Shown here: positions 36,194 through 44,405 of the stretch, piece after piece
How the letters are laid out: each line of letters begins with the position of its first letter
Numbering within the stretch: position 1 is the stretch's first letter
Assembly (NCBI GenBank): GCA_029821735.1
Contig: JALGSU010000001.1
Coordinates: 186,001 to 250,000 of the forward strand
Direction: 5' to 3'
From: Candidatus Zipacnadia bacterium
GTDB taxonomy: Bacteria > Armatimonadota > Zipacnadia > Zipacnadales > UBA5352
DNA length: 64,000 bases
Made by a program: the position numbers and the translations under genes
Notes under the pieces: generated by a model
Database searches by the model: none
What the model saw: the letters and a program-made list of their open reading frames with translations, nothing else
Told to the model about the DNA's origin: nothing

Positions 36194-37908
36194 GGCATGT
36201 GAACTGGCCACACAAGGCGCTGGCCGTCACTGCCATCGCTCTGGCGCTGATCATAGGCACCATCCCCGCGACCGTTCAGGCCGCGCCTGCTACCATCGGC
36301 GTGCTCCTGGCCACGGTTGGCAACGAACCCACCGCGCTGGAGATCACCTGCGCTGATGCCCTGCTCGCAGAGCTGGCTGAAGCAGTGGGTATCGAGGCCG
36401 CTTTGTTGCACGCCACATCGCCCTTGGTGACTGCCCGCGATGTCCGGTTGCCCGTGATCGATCCTGGCGAGGACTGGTCGCCCCTGGAGCCGGTTCTTGC
36501 TGCGCTCGCCGCGCAAACACAGCTTGATTACCTGGCCGTCGTGGCCCTCATGCCCGGCGATGAGGCATCTCGTGTGCAGGGCATGATAGTGGTGCGCGGC
36601 GGCGGCGCGGCTCAGATATCGTTCGACAACGAGCCCGCCGCTGACGATAGCTTGGCCGTCTCGGCCGCCAGGCGCATGTCGAGGCGCATCATCGAGGCAA
36701 TCGCCGATGGGCTCCCCCAGCCAGGCGAAGCCGGTGACCAGCCCGTGCCGGTTGCCGCCGACCCGGTCCAGCCTCCCGCGCAGCCCGCCGACCCGGCCGC
36801 TGATCAACCCGAGCCGACCACCCCCGCGCCAGCTGATCCCGCCGTTCCTGCCGACCAGCCGGCGACGATCACCGATCCCGAACAGCCAGCGCCCGATACG
36901 GGCGTGGGCGAAGGCGCGGACGGGCCTCTGACGGAGGCGGTCGCAGTTTTCAACCGGGGTGAGCACAAGGAGGCGCTGGGTCTGATCCGTGCGGTACTGG
37001 GGGCCGGTGGCGTGGATGGTGAAGCATATTTGCTGCAGGCACGCTGCCACCTGGCGCTGCATGAGGAGGAAGAGGCGCTGAGCGCGCTGCGCCGCGCTGT
37101 GGACGCTGCGCCCGACATGGTTGAGGCACGCATCCGCCTGGCCCGAGTCTTTGGCCGACGTGGCCTGTGGCAGGCGGCGGCTGAGCATTACGAAGTGGCG
37201 CTTGAGCTCGCCCCTGATGACAGGCAGGCCCTGCTCGGACTTGCTCGTCTGTACCGCGACAACGGTCATCGGCAGAAAGCCATAGATATTCTGCAGAACA
37301 CGGAGAGCGCGGCGTCCGACGCCGGCGCACTCATGCTGCTCGGCGACCTCTTCGCCGCCAACGGCGCTGACGTCGATGCGCAGGGGGCCTACTTGCGCGC
37401 GATGGCCCTCAGCGACGACGAGTCCAAAGCGGTCGCGCTCGAGCGCCTCGGAGATTTCTATGTGGGTCGACACAGACACCGCGATGCGCTGACGTGTTAC
37501 TTGCAGGCTGCCGAACTCAACCCAACTCGCAGCAGCGTTGTGACGCGGCGCTATGAGGAAGTCATGGCCGCCGCCGACGAGACTGTCTACGGAGAGTTGA
37601 CCGAAGCGTGGGGCACCTTCGAGTCCTTTGTGCGCGACGGCGAAGGCGAGCGCGAGCTGATCTTTGAGCGCATGGCGATCTGCCGCGCACACGTGGAAGA
37701 GGCAGTCCAGTTCGCCGACAGCATCGCCGCGCCTGAGGCAATGCAGACCGAACACGCGCGGCGCCAGTTTGCGTATTCACTGGCCTTTGAGGCGGCTGTT
37801 ACGTCGCTGTCTTACCTTGATCTGGGCGGCGACCAGATGCGTGACCGCGCGCTCACGCGTTGCCGTGAGGCCATCGCAGAACTCGAGGGGTTGCGCGGGA
37901 CCATCTGA
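36190..37908 (+). CDS. Exported TPR-repeat protein
   Basis: This 572-residue protein has a signal peptide (ALAVTAIALALIIGTIPATVQA, cleavage near residue 31). Residues ~32-180 are an alpha/beta region resembling the periplasmic nucleotide-free fold seen in some outer-membrane assembly proteins. A Pro-rich spacer (~180-240) follows, then at least five TPR units (FNRGEHKEALGLIRAVLG, AYLLQARCHLALHEEEEAL, VEARIRLARVFGRRGLWQ, RQALLGLARLYRDNGHR, LMLLGDLFAANGAD). TPRs usually hold protein complexes. It starts with GTG overlapping the previous stop (GTGA), so it is coupled to the zinc-ribbon/TPR membrane protein and probably works with it across the membrane. Confidence 0.65.
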   Translation: MRHVNWPHKALAVTAIALALIIGTIPATVQAAPATIGVLLATVGNEPTALEITCADALLAELAEAVGIEAALLHATSPLVTARDVRLPVIDPGEDWSPLEPVLAALAAQTQLDYLAVVALMPGDEASRVQGMIVVRGGGAAQISFDNEPAADDSLAVSAARRMSRRIIEAIADGLPQPGEAGDQPVPVAADPVQPPAQPADPAADQPEPTTPAPADPAVPADQPATITDPEQPAPDTGVGEGADGPLTEAVAVFNRGEHKEALGLIRAVLGAGGVDGEAYLLQARCHLALHEEEEALSALRRAVDAAPDMVEARIRLARVFGRRGLWQAAAEHYEVALELAPDDRQALLGLARLYRDNGHRQKAIDILQNTESAASDAGALMLLGDLFAANGADVDAQGAYLRAMALSDDESKAVALERLGDFYVGRHRHRDALTCYLQAAELNPTRSSVVTRRYEEVMAAADETVYGELTEAWGTFESFVRDGEGERELIFERMAICRAHVEEAVQFADSIAAPEAMQTEHARRQFAYSLAFEAAVTSLSYLDLGGDQMRDRALTRCREAIAELEGLRGTI

Positions 37909-37985
37909 TCCGCACAGCCCGGCTGATGCCGTCGATCGATGCTGGAGAGCGGGCCGCCACGCCGTGAGGAGGGCGACGAGCTGTC

Positions 37986-38555
37986 ATGTTGATGCACGAT
38001 TGGATCAAATATCGCAACGCCCAGGTCAAGCGGGTGGCTGACCAGAAGGGCGACGCTGACGCCGAGACACAGCAGACCGAAGCGGTCGCCAAAGATGCCG
38101 TCGACGTGGCTGTCGACGAGCACCAGGCGGCTGCGGTCGATGACGCTCAAGGTCCGTCCCCGGATGCCGAGAGTATAGACAGGGAGAAGGAAGAACTGCT
38201 CGAATCACTCCAACGGGAGATGGAGAAGACGGGGCATAGTGTGCGTGAGCGTCTCGCGCAGCTTCAGGCCCGCCAGAGACAGCTCCCGATGGACGTGGAG
38301 GACAGTGAAGAGACAGAGGACGGGGATGGTTCGCGCGGAGCCACGGAAACTCGCGAAGACCTGGTGAGGCGACTGCTCGACCCGACATTGACTTTGCGTG
38401 AGGCCTCACTTTTGCTCGACGTGTGCTCGACGACGGTTCGCCGATACACTAACCGCGGGTTGCTCAATTGCTACCGCACGCCGGGCAATCAGCGCCGTTT
38501 CCGGCTCTCAGACATTCTGGAGTTCATGGAGCGTCGCGATCGCGAGGAGATATAG
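37986..38555 (+). CDS. MerR-like (excisionase-type) DNA-binding protein
   Basis: This 189-residue protein has a highly charged, coiled-coil-prone N-terminal two thirds (QQTEAVAKDAVDV, EKEELLESLQREMEK) and a C-terminal winged helix of the MerR/excisionase type: TLREASLLLDVCSTTVRRYTNRGLL then RTPGNQRRFRLSDILEFMERR. Putting the helix-turn-helix at the C-terminus, with no ligand domain after it, is the reverse of normal MerR proteins. It lies 77 bases after the TPR gene and 102 bases before an OmpR-type regulator, so it may regulate this cluster. Confidence 0.7.
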   Translation: MLMHDWIKYRNAQVKRVADQKGDADAETQQTEAVAKDAVDVAVDEHQAAAVDDAQGPSPDAESIDREKEELLESLQREMEKTGHSVRERLAQLQARQRQLPMDVEDSEETEDGDGSRGATETREDLVRRLLDPTLTLREASLLLDVCSTTVRRYTNRGLLNCYRTPGNQRRFRLSDILEFMERRDREEI

Positions 38556-38657
38556 CTGTCGTCGCCCGTCAGGCACGCACAACGCTAAGCGCAGGATCCT
38601 TCCACCGCTCCCAGTAGACGACGCACCGCACCCACCGCGCCCTCAAGGATCTCGACC

Positions 38658-39341
38658 ATGCGTGACACAATACTTCTGATGATGCGACCTGACCGTATCC
38701 GCGATCGGGTCGCCGGTAGACTTGCCCAGCAGAACCTTCGGGCGGATGTGGCTGACAGTTTGGTACACGGCCTGGAGGTAGTGCTGGCGGAGCAACCCGA
38801 CGTGACGGTCTTCGACATGGCTCTGGATGAGGTCTCGGGAACACAGACATGCCATCACCTCGGTGCTCCGAGTGAGGCCAGCCTCATTGCCATCGCCGAC
38901 GAGGACGGGCAGCCGCCCGCAGCCGAGGTGCTGGAAGCTGGCGCTCAGGACTACCTGACTCGGCCCTTCGGCGCCCTGGAGTTGGTCGCTCGCATTCGTG
39001 CGTTGCTGCGACGCCTCAAGGAATACTCCGTCGCCGAGCGCTTGTGTGTGCAGTGCGGCGATCTGTTCATCGATGGCCAGCGCCATGAAGTGACCGTTGC
39101 GGGCGAGCCGGTGCAGCTCACGCCCAAGGAATTCGAGTTGCTGATGGCGCTCGCCTCACGACCGGGTGAACTCCTGCGTCGCGAGGAACTGCTGTCTGAT
39201 ATATGGGGGCTGAACGAGGGCATCAGCACCCGCACGCTGGATGTGCACATCGGCCGGCTGCGCCGCAAGATCGAGCCGAGCGCCGATGAGCCCAGTCTGA
39301 TCGTGACCGTGCCCCGCGTGGGCTACAAACTCGCGGCCTGA
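38658..39341 (+). CDS. OmpR-family regulator with degenerate receiver domain
   Basis: This 227-residue protein has a receiver-like domain (1-120) and a winged-helix effector domain (~130-227; LTPKEFELLMALASRPGE, RTLDVHIGRLRRKIE, VTVPRVGYKLAA). The receiver keeps the central aspartate (VTVFDMAL) but lacks the acidic pair after the first strand (ILLMMRPDR), has Ala/Asp where Thr/Ser is normal (LIAIADED), and has Arg in place of the conserved Lys (YLTRPFG). That suggests phosphorylation-independent control. No kinase is adjacent. It follows the MerR-like gene. DNA-binding role is firm; regulation by phosphorylation is doubtful. Confidence 0.8.
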   Translation: MRDTILLMMRPDRIRDRVAGRLAQQNLRADVADSLVHGLEVVLAEQPDVTVFDMALDEVSGTQTCHHLGAPSEASLIAIADEDGQPPAAEVLEAGAQDYLTRPFGALELVARIRALLRRLKEYSVAERLCVQCGDLFIDGQRHEVTVAGEPVQLTPKEFELLMALASRPGELLRREELLSDIWGLNEGISTRTLDVHIGRLRRKIEPSADEPSLIVTVPRVGYKLAA

Positions 39342-39443
39342 CCGGCCGAATCCAGAGCAGCGCTTCCTCTCCGGCCGGAGTTTGCGGCCGGTGCATCAGT
39401 GTGTACAGCGGGCCAGGCGGCCCGCGAGGATAGGTGACATTGC

Positions 39444-40559
39444 ATGGCAATAGTCTCAGTCGAGCCGGTGCGTCTGCATGTGCCGCTCGAAGATCCCATA
39501 CCTCCCAGTGTGGCGCGCCCGCTCACTGAGGCGCTGGACGTGCACCTCGTGCGAATCGAGTGCGACGACGGCGCGGTCGCCTGGGGCGAAGCGTGGTGTC
39601 GCGACTGGTCAGCCATGCGTGACGCAGTCGATGCCCTCAGCCCGATACTGGTCGGGGCGGACCCGCTCGACCGGGGCGTCCTGTGGGAGCGGATGGTCGA
39701 TCGACTTCGCTCCAAGAAGGAGCCGCTCGAGGGCGGCGCCGGGACGCTCTCTGCCATTGACCAGGCGCTGTGGGACCTGGCTGCCCGAACGCTCGACATG
39801 CCGGTGCACCAACTCCTCGGCGGCAAGCGCGTCGCCCGACTGGACGCTTACGCAACCGGGCTCTACCTGGAGCCGGTCGACGATCTGGTGCGCAAAGCGG
39901 AGGATTTCCTGGCGCGAGGGTTCCGCTCCATCAAAATGAAAGTGGGCGCCGGGCGCGACCAGGACCTCGCGGCGGTGGCGGCCGTCAAGGACGTGACTGG
40001 CACTCAGGTGCGGCTGATGGTTGACGCGAACCAGGCGTGGCCAGAGCGAGACGACGCGCTCGCGATGGGCGTCGAGTTGGACCGATATGAACTATTCTGG
40101 CTGGAGGAGCCGTCGCCGCCGACCGATTGGTCGCCCTACGTGACGCTACGCAACGCCCTCGACACGCCAATTGCGGGCGGTGAGACGCTGCGCACTCCGG
40201 GGCAGTTCATGCAGGCTTTCGTCGCGGGAGCGCTCGACGTGGCCATGCCTGACGTGCGGCTGTGTGGAGGCATCACTGGCCTCGTGAAGATCGCCGACCT
40301 CGCCCGCTGGTTCGGTGTACAGATCAGCCCGCACAACTGGTCCTCGCCTCTGGGCGCTGTCGCCAGCAGTCACGCGGCAGTCACTCTCGCCAACTGCACG
40401 ATCACCGAAGTCGAGGCCACGGTCACCCCGGTGAGCGAGGAGTTGCTGGGTGCCCCTCTCACCTTCGAGGACGGTTTCCTGGTGCTGCCCGAGGGACCTG
40501 GTTTCGGCGTTACAGTCAATGAGGATTTCGTCGCGCGTTACCGCGACGATCAAGGGTAG
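39444..40559 (+). CDS. Enolase-superfamily enzyme (mandelate racemase/muconate lactonizing type)
   Basis: This 371-residue enzyme has the capping domain (1-125) and barrel of the superfamily. Catalytic features: Lys164 and Lys166 in SIKMKVG, Asp194 in MVDANQAW, the EEP at 221-223, Glu247 in AGGETL and His297 in ISPHNW. K-x-K on one face and a His on the other fits the mandelate-racemase subgroup, whose members abstract a proton alpha to a carboxylate, often sugar acid dehydratases. ATG at 39444 is the start. It ends 18 bases before the Cys-rich unknown gene. Substrate not determinable; acid-sugar dehydration or racemisation is likely. Confidence 0.85.
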   Translation: MAIVSVEPVRLHVPLEDPIPPSVARPLTEALDVHLVRIECDDGAVAWGEAWCRDWSAMRDAVDALSPILVGADPLDRGVLWERMVDRLRSKKEPLEGGAGTLSAIDQALWDLAARTLDMPVHQLLGGKRVARLDAYATGLYLEPVDDLVRKAEDFLARGFRSIKMKVGAGRDQDLAAVAAVKDVTGTQVRLMVDANQAWPERDDALAMGVELDRYELFWLEEPSPPTDWSPYVTLRNALDTPIAGGETLRTPGQFMQAFVAGALDVAMPDVRLCGGITGLVKIADLARWFGVQISPHNWSSPLGAVASSHAAVTLANCTITEVEATVTPVSEELLGAPLTFEDGFLVLPEGPGFGVTVNEDFVARYRDDQG

Positions 40560-40577
40560 CCCGAGGAGCACGATCGC

Positions 40578-41708
40578 ATGGCTGACCCGTCACTCGTGAG
40601 CATGGTCAAGCAGCTTCGGCTCAAGCGCGCTGGCGTCATCTTCGACGTCTGCGGGAGCTGCGGCAATAAGTGCTGCTTCCAGATGACCATGATGGGCAGC
40701 CAGGATCTGCGCCGCCTGGTCAAAGAGATGCTGCTCGACGCCGACCTTGAATTGCAGGTGCGCGCCGGTCTGCGCGAGCGCTCCGACGAGCTCGAGGCCG
40801 ATCTCCGCGCCCTGGAGCAGACGGCCGCGGAGCTGCAGGCCGGTGGCGCCGAGAAGGAGCACGCGGCTGCGATGGCGACCTTGCGCACTGGCATTGAGCA
40901 GTGGCGCGAGTTCCTCGACTACGTGCGCTCGGACTTCCCACTCGACTACGACCAGATGCTGCGCCTGCTGTATTTCTCCGCCATCCGCTCCAACACGCTC
41001 AACGCCGTCCTGGCCCTTCCCGCCGGTCCTCCCACGCTCGTGCGCCATGCGCTGGGGAAGGCCAGTTTCCGCCTGGCCAGTCCGCGGCGATTCGCCCCGC
41101 CGGCCTGCCTCTTCTACCTGTCCACGGTCGGATGCGTGGCTGGTGAGGGCAAGCCCGCCAAGTGCGCCAACTTCTTCTGCACGGGCGACCCGAACGTGTT
41201 GGGGCGGCTGCGCGAGGAACTCGGCTTCGACGACTTCGTGCTCTCCTACTTCCGGGTGACCGACATTGAGGGCCTGATTGCGCAGATACAGTTGGAGTGG
41301 GAGATGGGGCCTGAGTTCGTCGAGCCGAAAATCGTGCTGGGGGCTGATGACGAGGAGATCCATCGCATCGAGAGTGTGCTGGGCGAGATGGGCGGTGGAT
41401 TGCGCGTCAAGCGCCGCGATGAAGGCGCGCTGCGTTCGGCGGCGGAGGTGGAGAGCGAACTGGCCAACCTGCACGCGCCCAACGGTTTGATTGAGATCTA
41501 TGAAGCGGTTGATGGCAATGTGCTGTATGAGTTGGCTCTGGCGCTCGATCAGGTCCGCCTGCGCGACCAGCATCCCAGCTACGTACTCTTCACTCGCCAG
41601 TTGCACGCGGTCCCCGCGCCGCACCCGATGTGGGACGACAGCATGATGGCCCAGCCGCTTGGCGGATTGGGTCTGTACGTTCTGGACGTCGCCCGTCCAG
41701 AGGCCTGA
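40578..41708 (+). CDS. Cysteine-rich protein of unknown function
   Basis: This 376-residue soluble protein has no signal. Near the N-terminus C25, C28, C32 and C33 (CGSCGNKCC) recall the C-x2-C-x2-3-CC core of YkgJ-type metal-chelating proteins. Residues ~45-100 look like a coiled coil (ELEADLRALEQTAAEL). A second cysteine cluster, ACLFYLSTVGC then KCANFFC, lies near residues 175-200. The C-terminal half is alpha/beta. Two cysteine clusters suggest iron-sulfur or zinc binding. It is cotranscribed with the enolase-superfamily gene and converges with a small regulator gene on the other strand, stops only 9 bases apart. I do not recognise a named family. Confidence 0.6.
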   Translation: MADPSLVSMVKQLRLKRAGVIFDVCGSCGNKCCFQMTMMGSQDLRRLVKEMLLDADLELQVRAGLRERSDELEADLRALEQTAAELQAGGAEKEHAAAMATLRTGIEQWREFLDYVRSDFPLDYDQMLRLLYFSAIRSNTLNAVLALPAGPPTLVRHALGKASFRLASPRRFAPPACLFYLSTVGCVAGEGKPAKCANFFCTGDPNVLGRLREELGFDDFVLSYFRVTDIEGLIAQIQLEWEMGPEFVEPKIVLGADDEEIHRIESVLGEMGGGLRVKRRDEGALRSAAEVESELANLHAPNGLIEIYEAVDGNVLYELALALDQVRLRDQHPSYVLFTRQLHAVPAPHPMWDDSMMAQPLGGLGLYVLDVARPEA

Positions 41709-41717
41709 CCCCGCGCG

Positions 41718-42140
41718 TCACGACCGGTCTGCGGCCGTGCGCATCCGCGCGAGCGCTGTCTGCTTGAGCCGACTGATTGTTGGCTCCGAGACGCCCATGG
41801 CCTCCGCGATCTGCCGCTGCGACCTCCCCAGTTGCATCCACCTGATGACCGTGCGCTGGGCTCGTGTGAGTTGCCCGTCGACCACGAGTCGAGCGACCAG
41901 AGCTCGGTCGGCGGGCTCACTTGTGGTGGGCGGCGTCGCCGACAGGCGGTCGTCGACGGGCCGCTCGCGCGCGCTGAGCAGTTCCATCCATCGCTGCGTA
42001 TAGAAGGGGTAATCCCCGCGACCGTCGTCCTGTGCGCTTGCGCCCAGCAGTTGATCGGCTTGTATCTCCAGCGCCAACGTCGCGCCAGACGTCTCGTCGT
42101 GCTCCGGCTGTATGTTCGCGGCCCAGGTGTATCGCGCCAT
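41718..42140 (-). CDS. Small helix-turn-helix regulator (sigma region 4/LuxR-like)
   Basis: This 140-residue protein has a C-terminal HTH: LTRAQRTVIRWMQLGRSQRQIAEAMGVSEPTISRLKQTAL, which resembles sigma-70 region 4 or LuxR domains. The N-terminal ~80 residues (DYPFYTQRWMELLSARERP) have no recognised domain. Start is the ATG at 42140, chosen over 42158 because GAGG lies 8 bases upstream. It may bind DNA alone or be a small sigma-like factor lacking region 2. The 131 bases between its start and the next minus-strand gene end contain no clear gene or promoter. Confidence 0.65.
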   Translation of the reverse strand: MARYTWAANIQPEHDETSGATLALEIQADQLLGASAQDDGRGDYPFYTQRWMELLSARERPVDDRLSATPPTTSEPADRALVARLVVDGQLTRAQRTVIRWMQLGRSQRQIAEAMGVSEPTISRLKQTALARMRTAADRS

Positions 42141-42271
42141 CGTGATCCCTCGCCACATACGGGTGTTGTATCAACAGCCCGGAGTGTAGGGCAGAGGGCA
42201 CCTTGAAATCCTTCGCGGCATCTTGCAGGGGTCTGGTAGTTTTCTGGCAGAGGTCTTGCTTGGGGACAGGT

Positions 42272-43093
42272 CTACCCGCGCGGCCCGTGCACCGGCCAGA
42301 AGGCGACGGCAAGCTGCATTGTGGATGAGCACGCCCAGTGCAACAGCCACGCCCCCAGGCACGAACGGCTGCGCCATGCCCACCAGCCGAGCGCAATACC
42401 CGCCACCACGGCGGCCGCCGTCTCCGACCACGGTTTGCCGAAGTGCATCATCACGAAGGGGATCGTCTGCACGATGATCGCCAGGGCTCCGAAGCGGCGC
42501 TCGAGCGCATTGAGCAGGAAGCCGCGGAAGTGGAACTCCCAAGCGAAGAAGTATATCAACCAGCCGGCCAGACCCACCACGATTACGGTCAGGTCGCTCG
42601 GCTCGTCGATGTAGCGAGAGTAGTAGCGCTGGTAGGCCTGCCAGCGCGAGGAAAGCAGGATGAGGGGGATCGTCACCCCGCCGAAGATTGCGGCGTAGCG
42701 CAGCGATGTGCGCCAGTCACCGATACGCACGCCCAGGTCCGCGAGAGTCATGCCGTAAGCGACGCGCATGATCACTGCGGGGGCCACGAAGAGGAGCAGG
42801 AAGTTCGCCCCGAACCAGCCGAAGCGAGTTTCGCGCGCCAGCTTCGGCAGCCATTCGTAATCGAAGCTCCCATACCAGACGATGAGCAGGCCCACTGTGG
42901 AGACCGCCATGGCAACCGTGGCCGGATCCCCGAGCAGCCCGAAGAGAGTGGTCGGCCAAGGCCGGCCTTGCGTATCCAGGGAAGCACACTCAGCGGCGGG
43001 CGCACCGGTTTGCCCGGTCTCGCCCGCCGCCATGTTCTCGGTCTCTGTCTCTGTGGGGACTCGCTCGTCCCCGTTGCCGCCATCGTCAGCCAT
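42272..43093 (-). CDS. CPBP-family (CAAX-like) intramembrane protease, atypical active site
   Basis: This 273-residue protein has a disordered N-terminus (1-45) and about seven membrane helices. The CPBP domain has three motifs: EExxxR appears as WEFHFRG, so the first Glu is Trp; FxxxH is intact (FVMMHFG); HxxxN appears as HWACS. The single Glu and two His could still bind zinc, but the departures suggest altered or lost activity. It lies 12 bases after the GHMP kinase gene and is probably read from the promoter at 44203. CPBP proteins act in prenyl-protein processing, bacteriocin immunity or membrane-protein regulation; none is indicated here. Confidence 0.75.
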   Translation of the reverse strand: MADDGGNGDERVPTETETENMAAGETGQTGAPAAECASLDTQGRPWPTTLFGLLGDPATVAMAVSTVGLLIVWYGSFDYEWLPKLARETRFGWFGANFLLLFVAPAVIMRVAYGMTLADLGVRIGDWRTSLRYAAIFGGVTIPLILLSSRWQAYQRYYSRYIDEPSDLTVIVVGLAGWLIYFFAWEFHFRGFLLNALERRFGALAIIVQTIPFVMMHFGKPWSETAAAVVAGIALGWWAWRSRSCLGAWLLHWACSSTMQLAVAFWPVHGPRG

Positions 43094-43105
43094 GCGACGC
43101 TCCTG

Positions 43106-44134
43106 CTACGCTCGGCTTTCCCATACCTGCAGGCCAAGGTGATCGAAACTGAAGTCCAGGATGTGGCCGCCCGCGCCCTTGATGGCCGCGCGCACCTCGC
43201 CCTCACTGTCCGGGCCTGCGAGGAACACAATGCAGCCTCCACCGCCCGCGCCACACACTTTGCCGCCGATCGCCCCGGCCGAGGTCGCCGCCTCGCGCAG
43301 TTGCGCCATCTTCGGCGTCACCACCTCCGAGTGCAGTTGCGCGCGCGACTGCCACTCCTCGGCGAGTAGTTCGCCGAACCAGATCAGGTCGCCCTCAAGC
43401 AGCGCCCGGCACATGTCGCCCGCGATGCGCGCCACTGACTGCATCGCGCCGACCACCGTCGGATCGCCAGTCTCATAGGCCGTGATCATCTTCGTGTTCG
43501 TGTCACCCGACAGCCGCGACTCGCCCGTATAGCACAAAACCAAGTGTTTCTCGAGTTCTGCCAACGTCGAGGGCGCCACCTCGATACGCTCGACTGAAAC
43601 CAGGTCTCCGACGAACCGCATGTATGAGAAGCCCCCGACCGCGGCGGCATACTGATCCTGCTTGCCGCCCACGATGCCCAGATCATGCTCAAGATCGCAG
43701 GCCAGCTCAGCCAACTCTGAGCGAGTCATCAACGCGCCGCGCTCGCCGCTGCGAAGCTGGCGGAGCTTGTCGAGAAGCCCCAGCACTGCCACCCCGACCG
43801 ATGCCGACGAGCCTGTCCCTGATCCTGGTGGCGCATCGCAGCGCACGGTGATCTCCATGCCACCCGTCAGATCCAGCGCCCGCACCGCTGCCTTGAGCAG
43901 ATCCAGGTTGCCGTCAAACTCGAGCTCTCGGATATCCTCCGCCTCGACGAACTGCCCCAGGTCCTGTGACACGATCCGGACGCCGTTGCCCTCGATCTCG
44001 CGCAGCACACAGTAGGCGTAACGGTTGACCGCCGCGTTCGCGACCGCCCCAGTCTCCTGGTTGCGGAATGATGGCAGATCGGTGGTGCCTCCGGCAAAGT
44101 CGATGCGGGTTGGTGCTCGGCTCCTGATCACCAT
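43106..44134 (-). CDS. GHMP kinase, heptose-7-phosphate-kinase-like
   Basis: This 342-residue sugar kinase begins IRSRAPTRIDFAGGTTDLPSF, the pattern of D-glycero-D-manno-heptose-7-phosphate kinases (HddA-like). The ATP loop is PPGSGTGSSASVGVAVLGLL, followed by IVGGKQDQYAAAVGG and C-terminal GKVCGAGGGGCIVFL. Start ATG at 44134 is preferred, with GAGGG about 7 bases upstream. HddA supplies activated heptose for S-layer or LPS glycans, consistent with the lpxC diderm envelope. Fucokinase-type relatives have the same fold, so substrate is inferred. It has its own promoter (44203 to 44175, minus strand) and is followed by the CPBP gene. Confidence 0.82.
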   Translation of the reverse strand: MVIRSRAPTRIDFAGGTTDLPSFRNQETGAVANAAVNRYAYCVLREIEGNGVRIVSQDLGQFVEAEDIRELEFDGNLDLLKAAVRALDLTGGMEITVRCDAPPGSGTGSSASVGVAVLGLLDKLRQLRSGERGALMTRSELAELACDLEHDLGIVGGKQDQYAAAVGGFSYMRFVGDLVSVERIEVAPSTLAELEKHLVLCYTGESRLSGDTNTKMITAYETGDPTVVGAMQSVARIAGDMCRALLEGDLIWFGELLAEEWQSRAQLHSEVVTPKMAQLREAATSAGAIGGKVCGAGGGGCIVFLAGPDSEGEVRAAIKGAGGHILDFSFDHLGLQVWESRA

Positions 44135-44174
44135 CGTGTGCCCTCGCTTTCCACGGCTTGCCATGCCTGCGCGC

Positions 44175-44203
44175 ATTATACCCGTCGCTTCGACCGCAAT
44201 CAA
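44175..44203 (-). promoter_or_regulatory. Near-consensus sigma-70 promoter of the GHMP kinase gene
   Basis: On the minus strand TTGATT (44203-44198), 17 bases, TATAAT (44180-44175). The -10 is perfect. The transcript would start near 44168, about 34 bases before the ATG. Confidence 0.85.
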
Positions 44204-44306
44204 CAGCGCCGGCCACTGCGCGACTCATCATGGTTGTTGGACGCCCGATGATGCCTTCGGTTCCATCTGTCGCCACACTTCCGAGGCAGGAATCGTGCCA
44301 TTGCCC

Positions 44307-44335
44307 TTGACTGTCGAACAGACGTTCGATATACT
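44307..44335 (+). promoter_or_regulatory. Near-consensus sigma-70 promoter of the helicase gene
   Basis: TTGACT (44307-44312), 17 bases, TATACT (44330-44335), divergent from the GHMP kinase promoter about 100 bases away. The helicase ATG is about 65 bases beyond the expected start. Confidence 0.85.
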
Positions 44336-44405
44336 GTCCGGGCCGCCGGGATGAGGGGACCGCGGCAGTCCCCCGGACGCACTGGAAGATCAGGCTTTGA
44401 TAACC

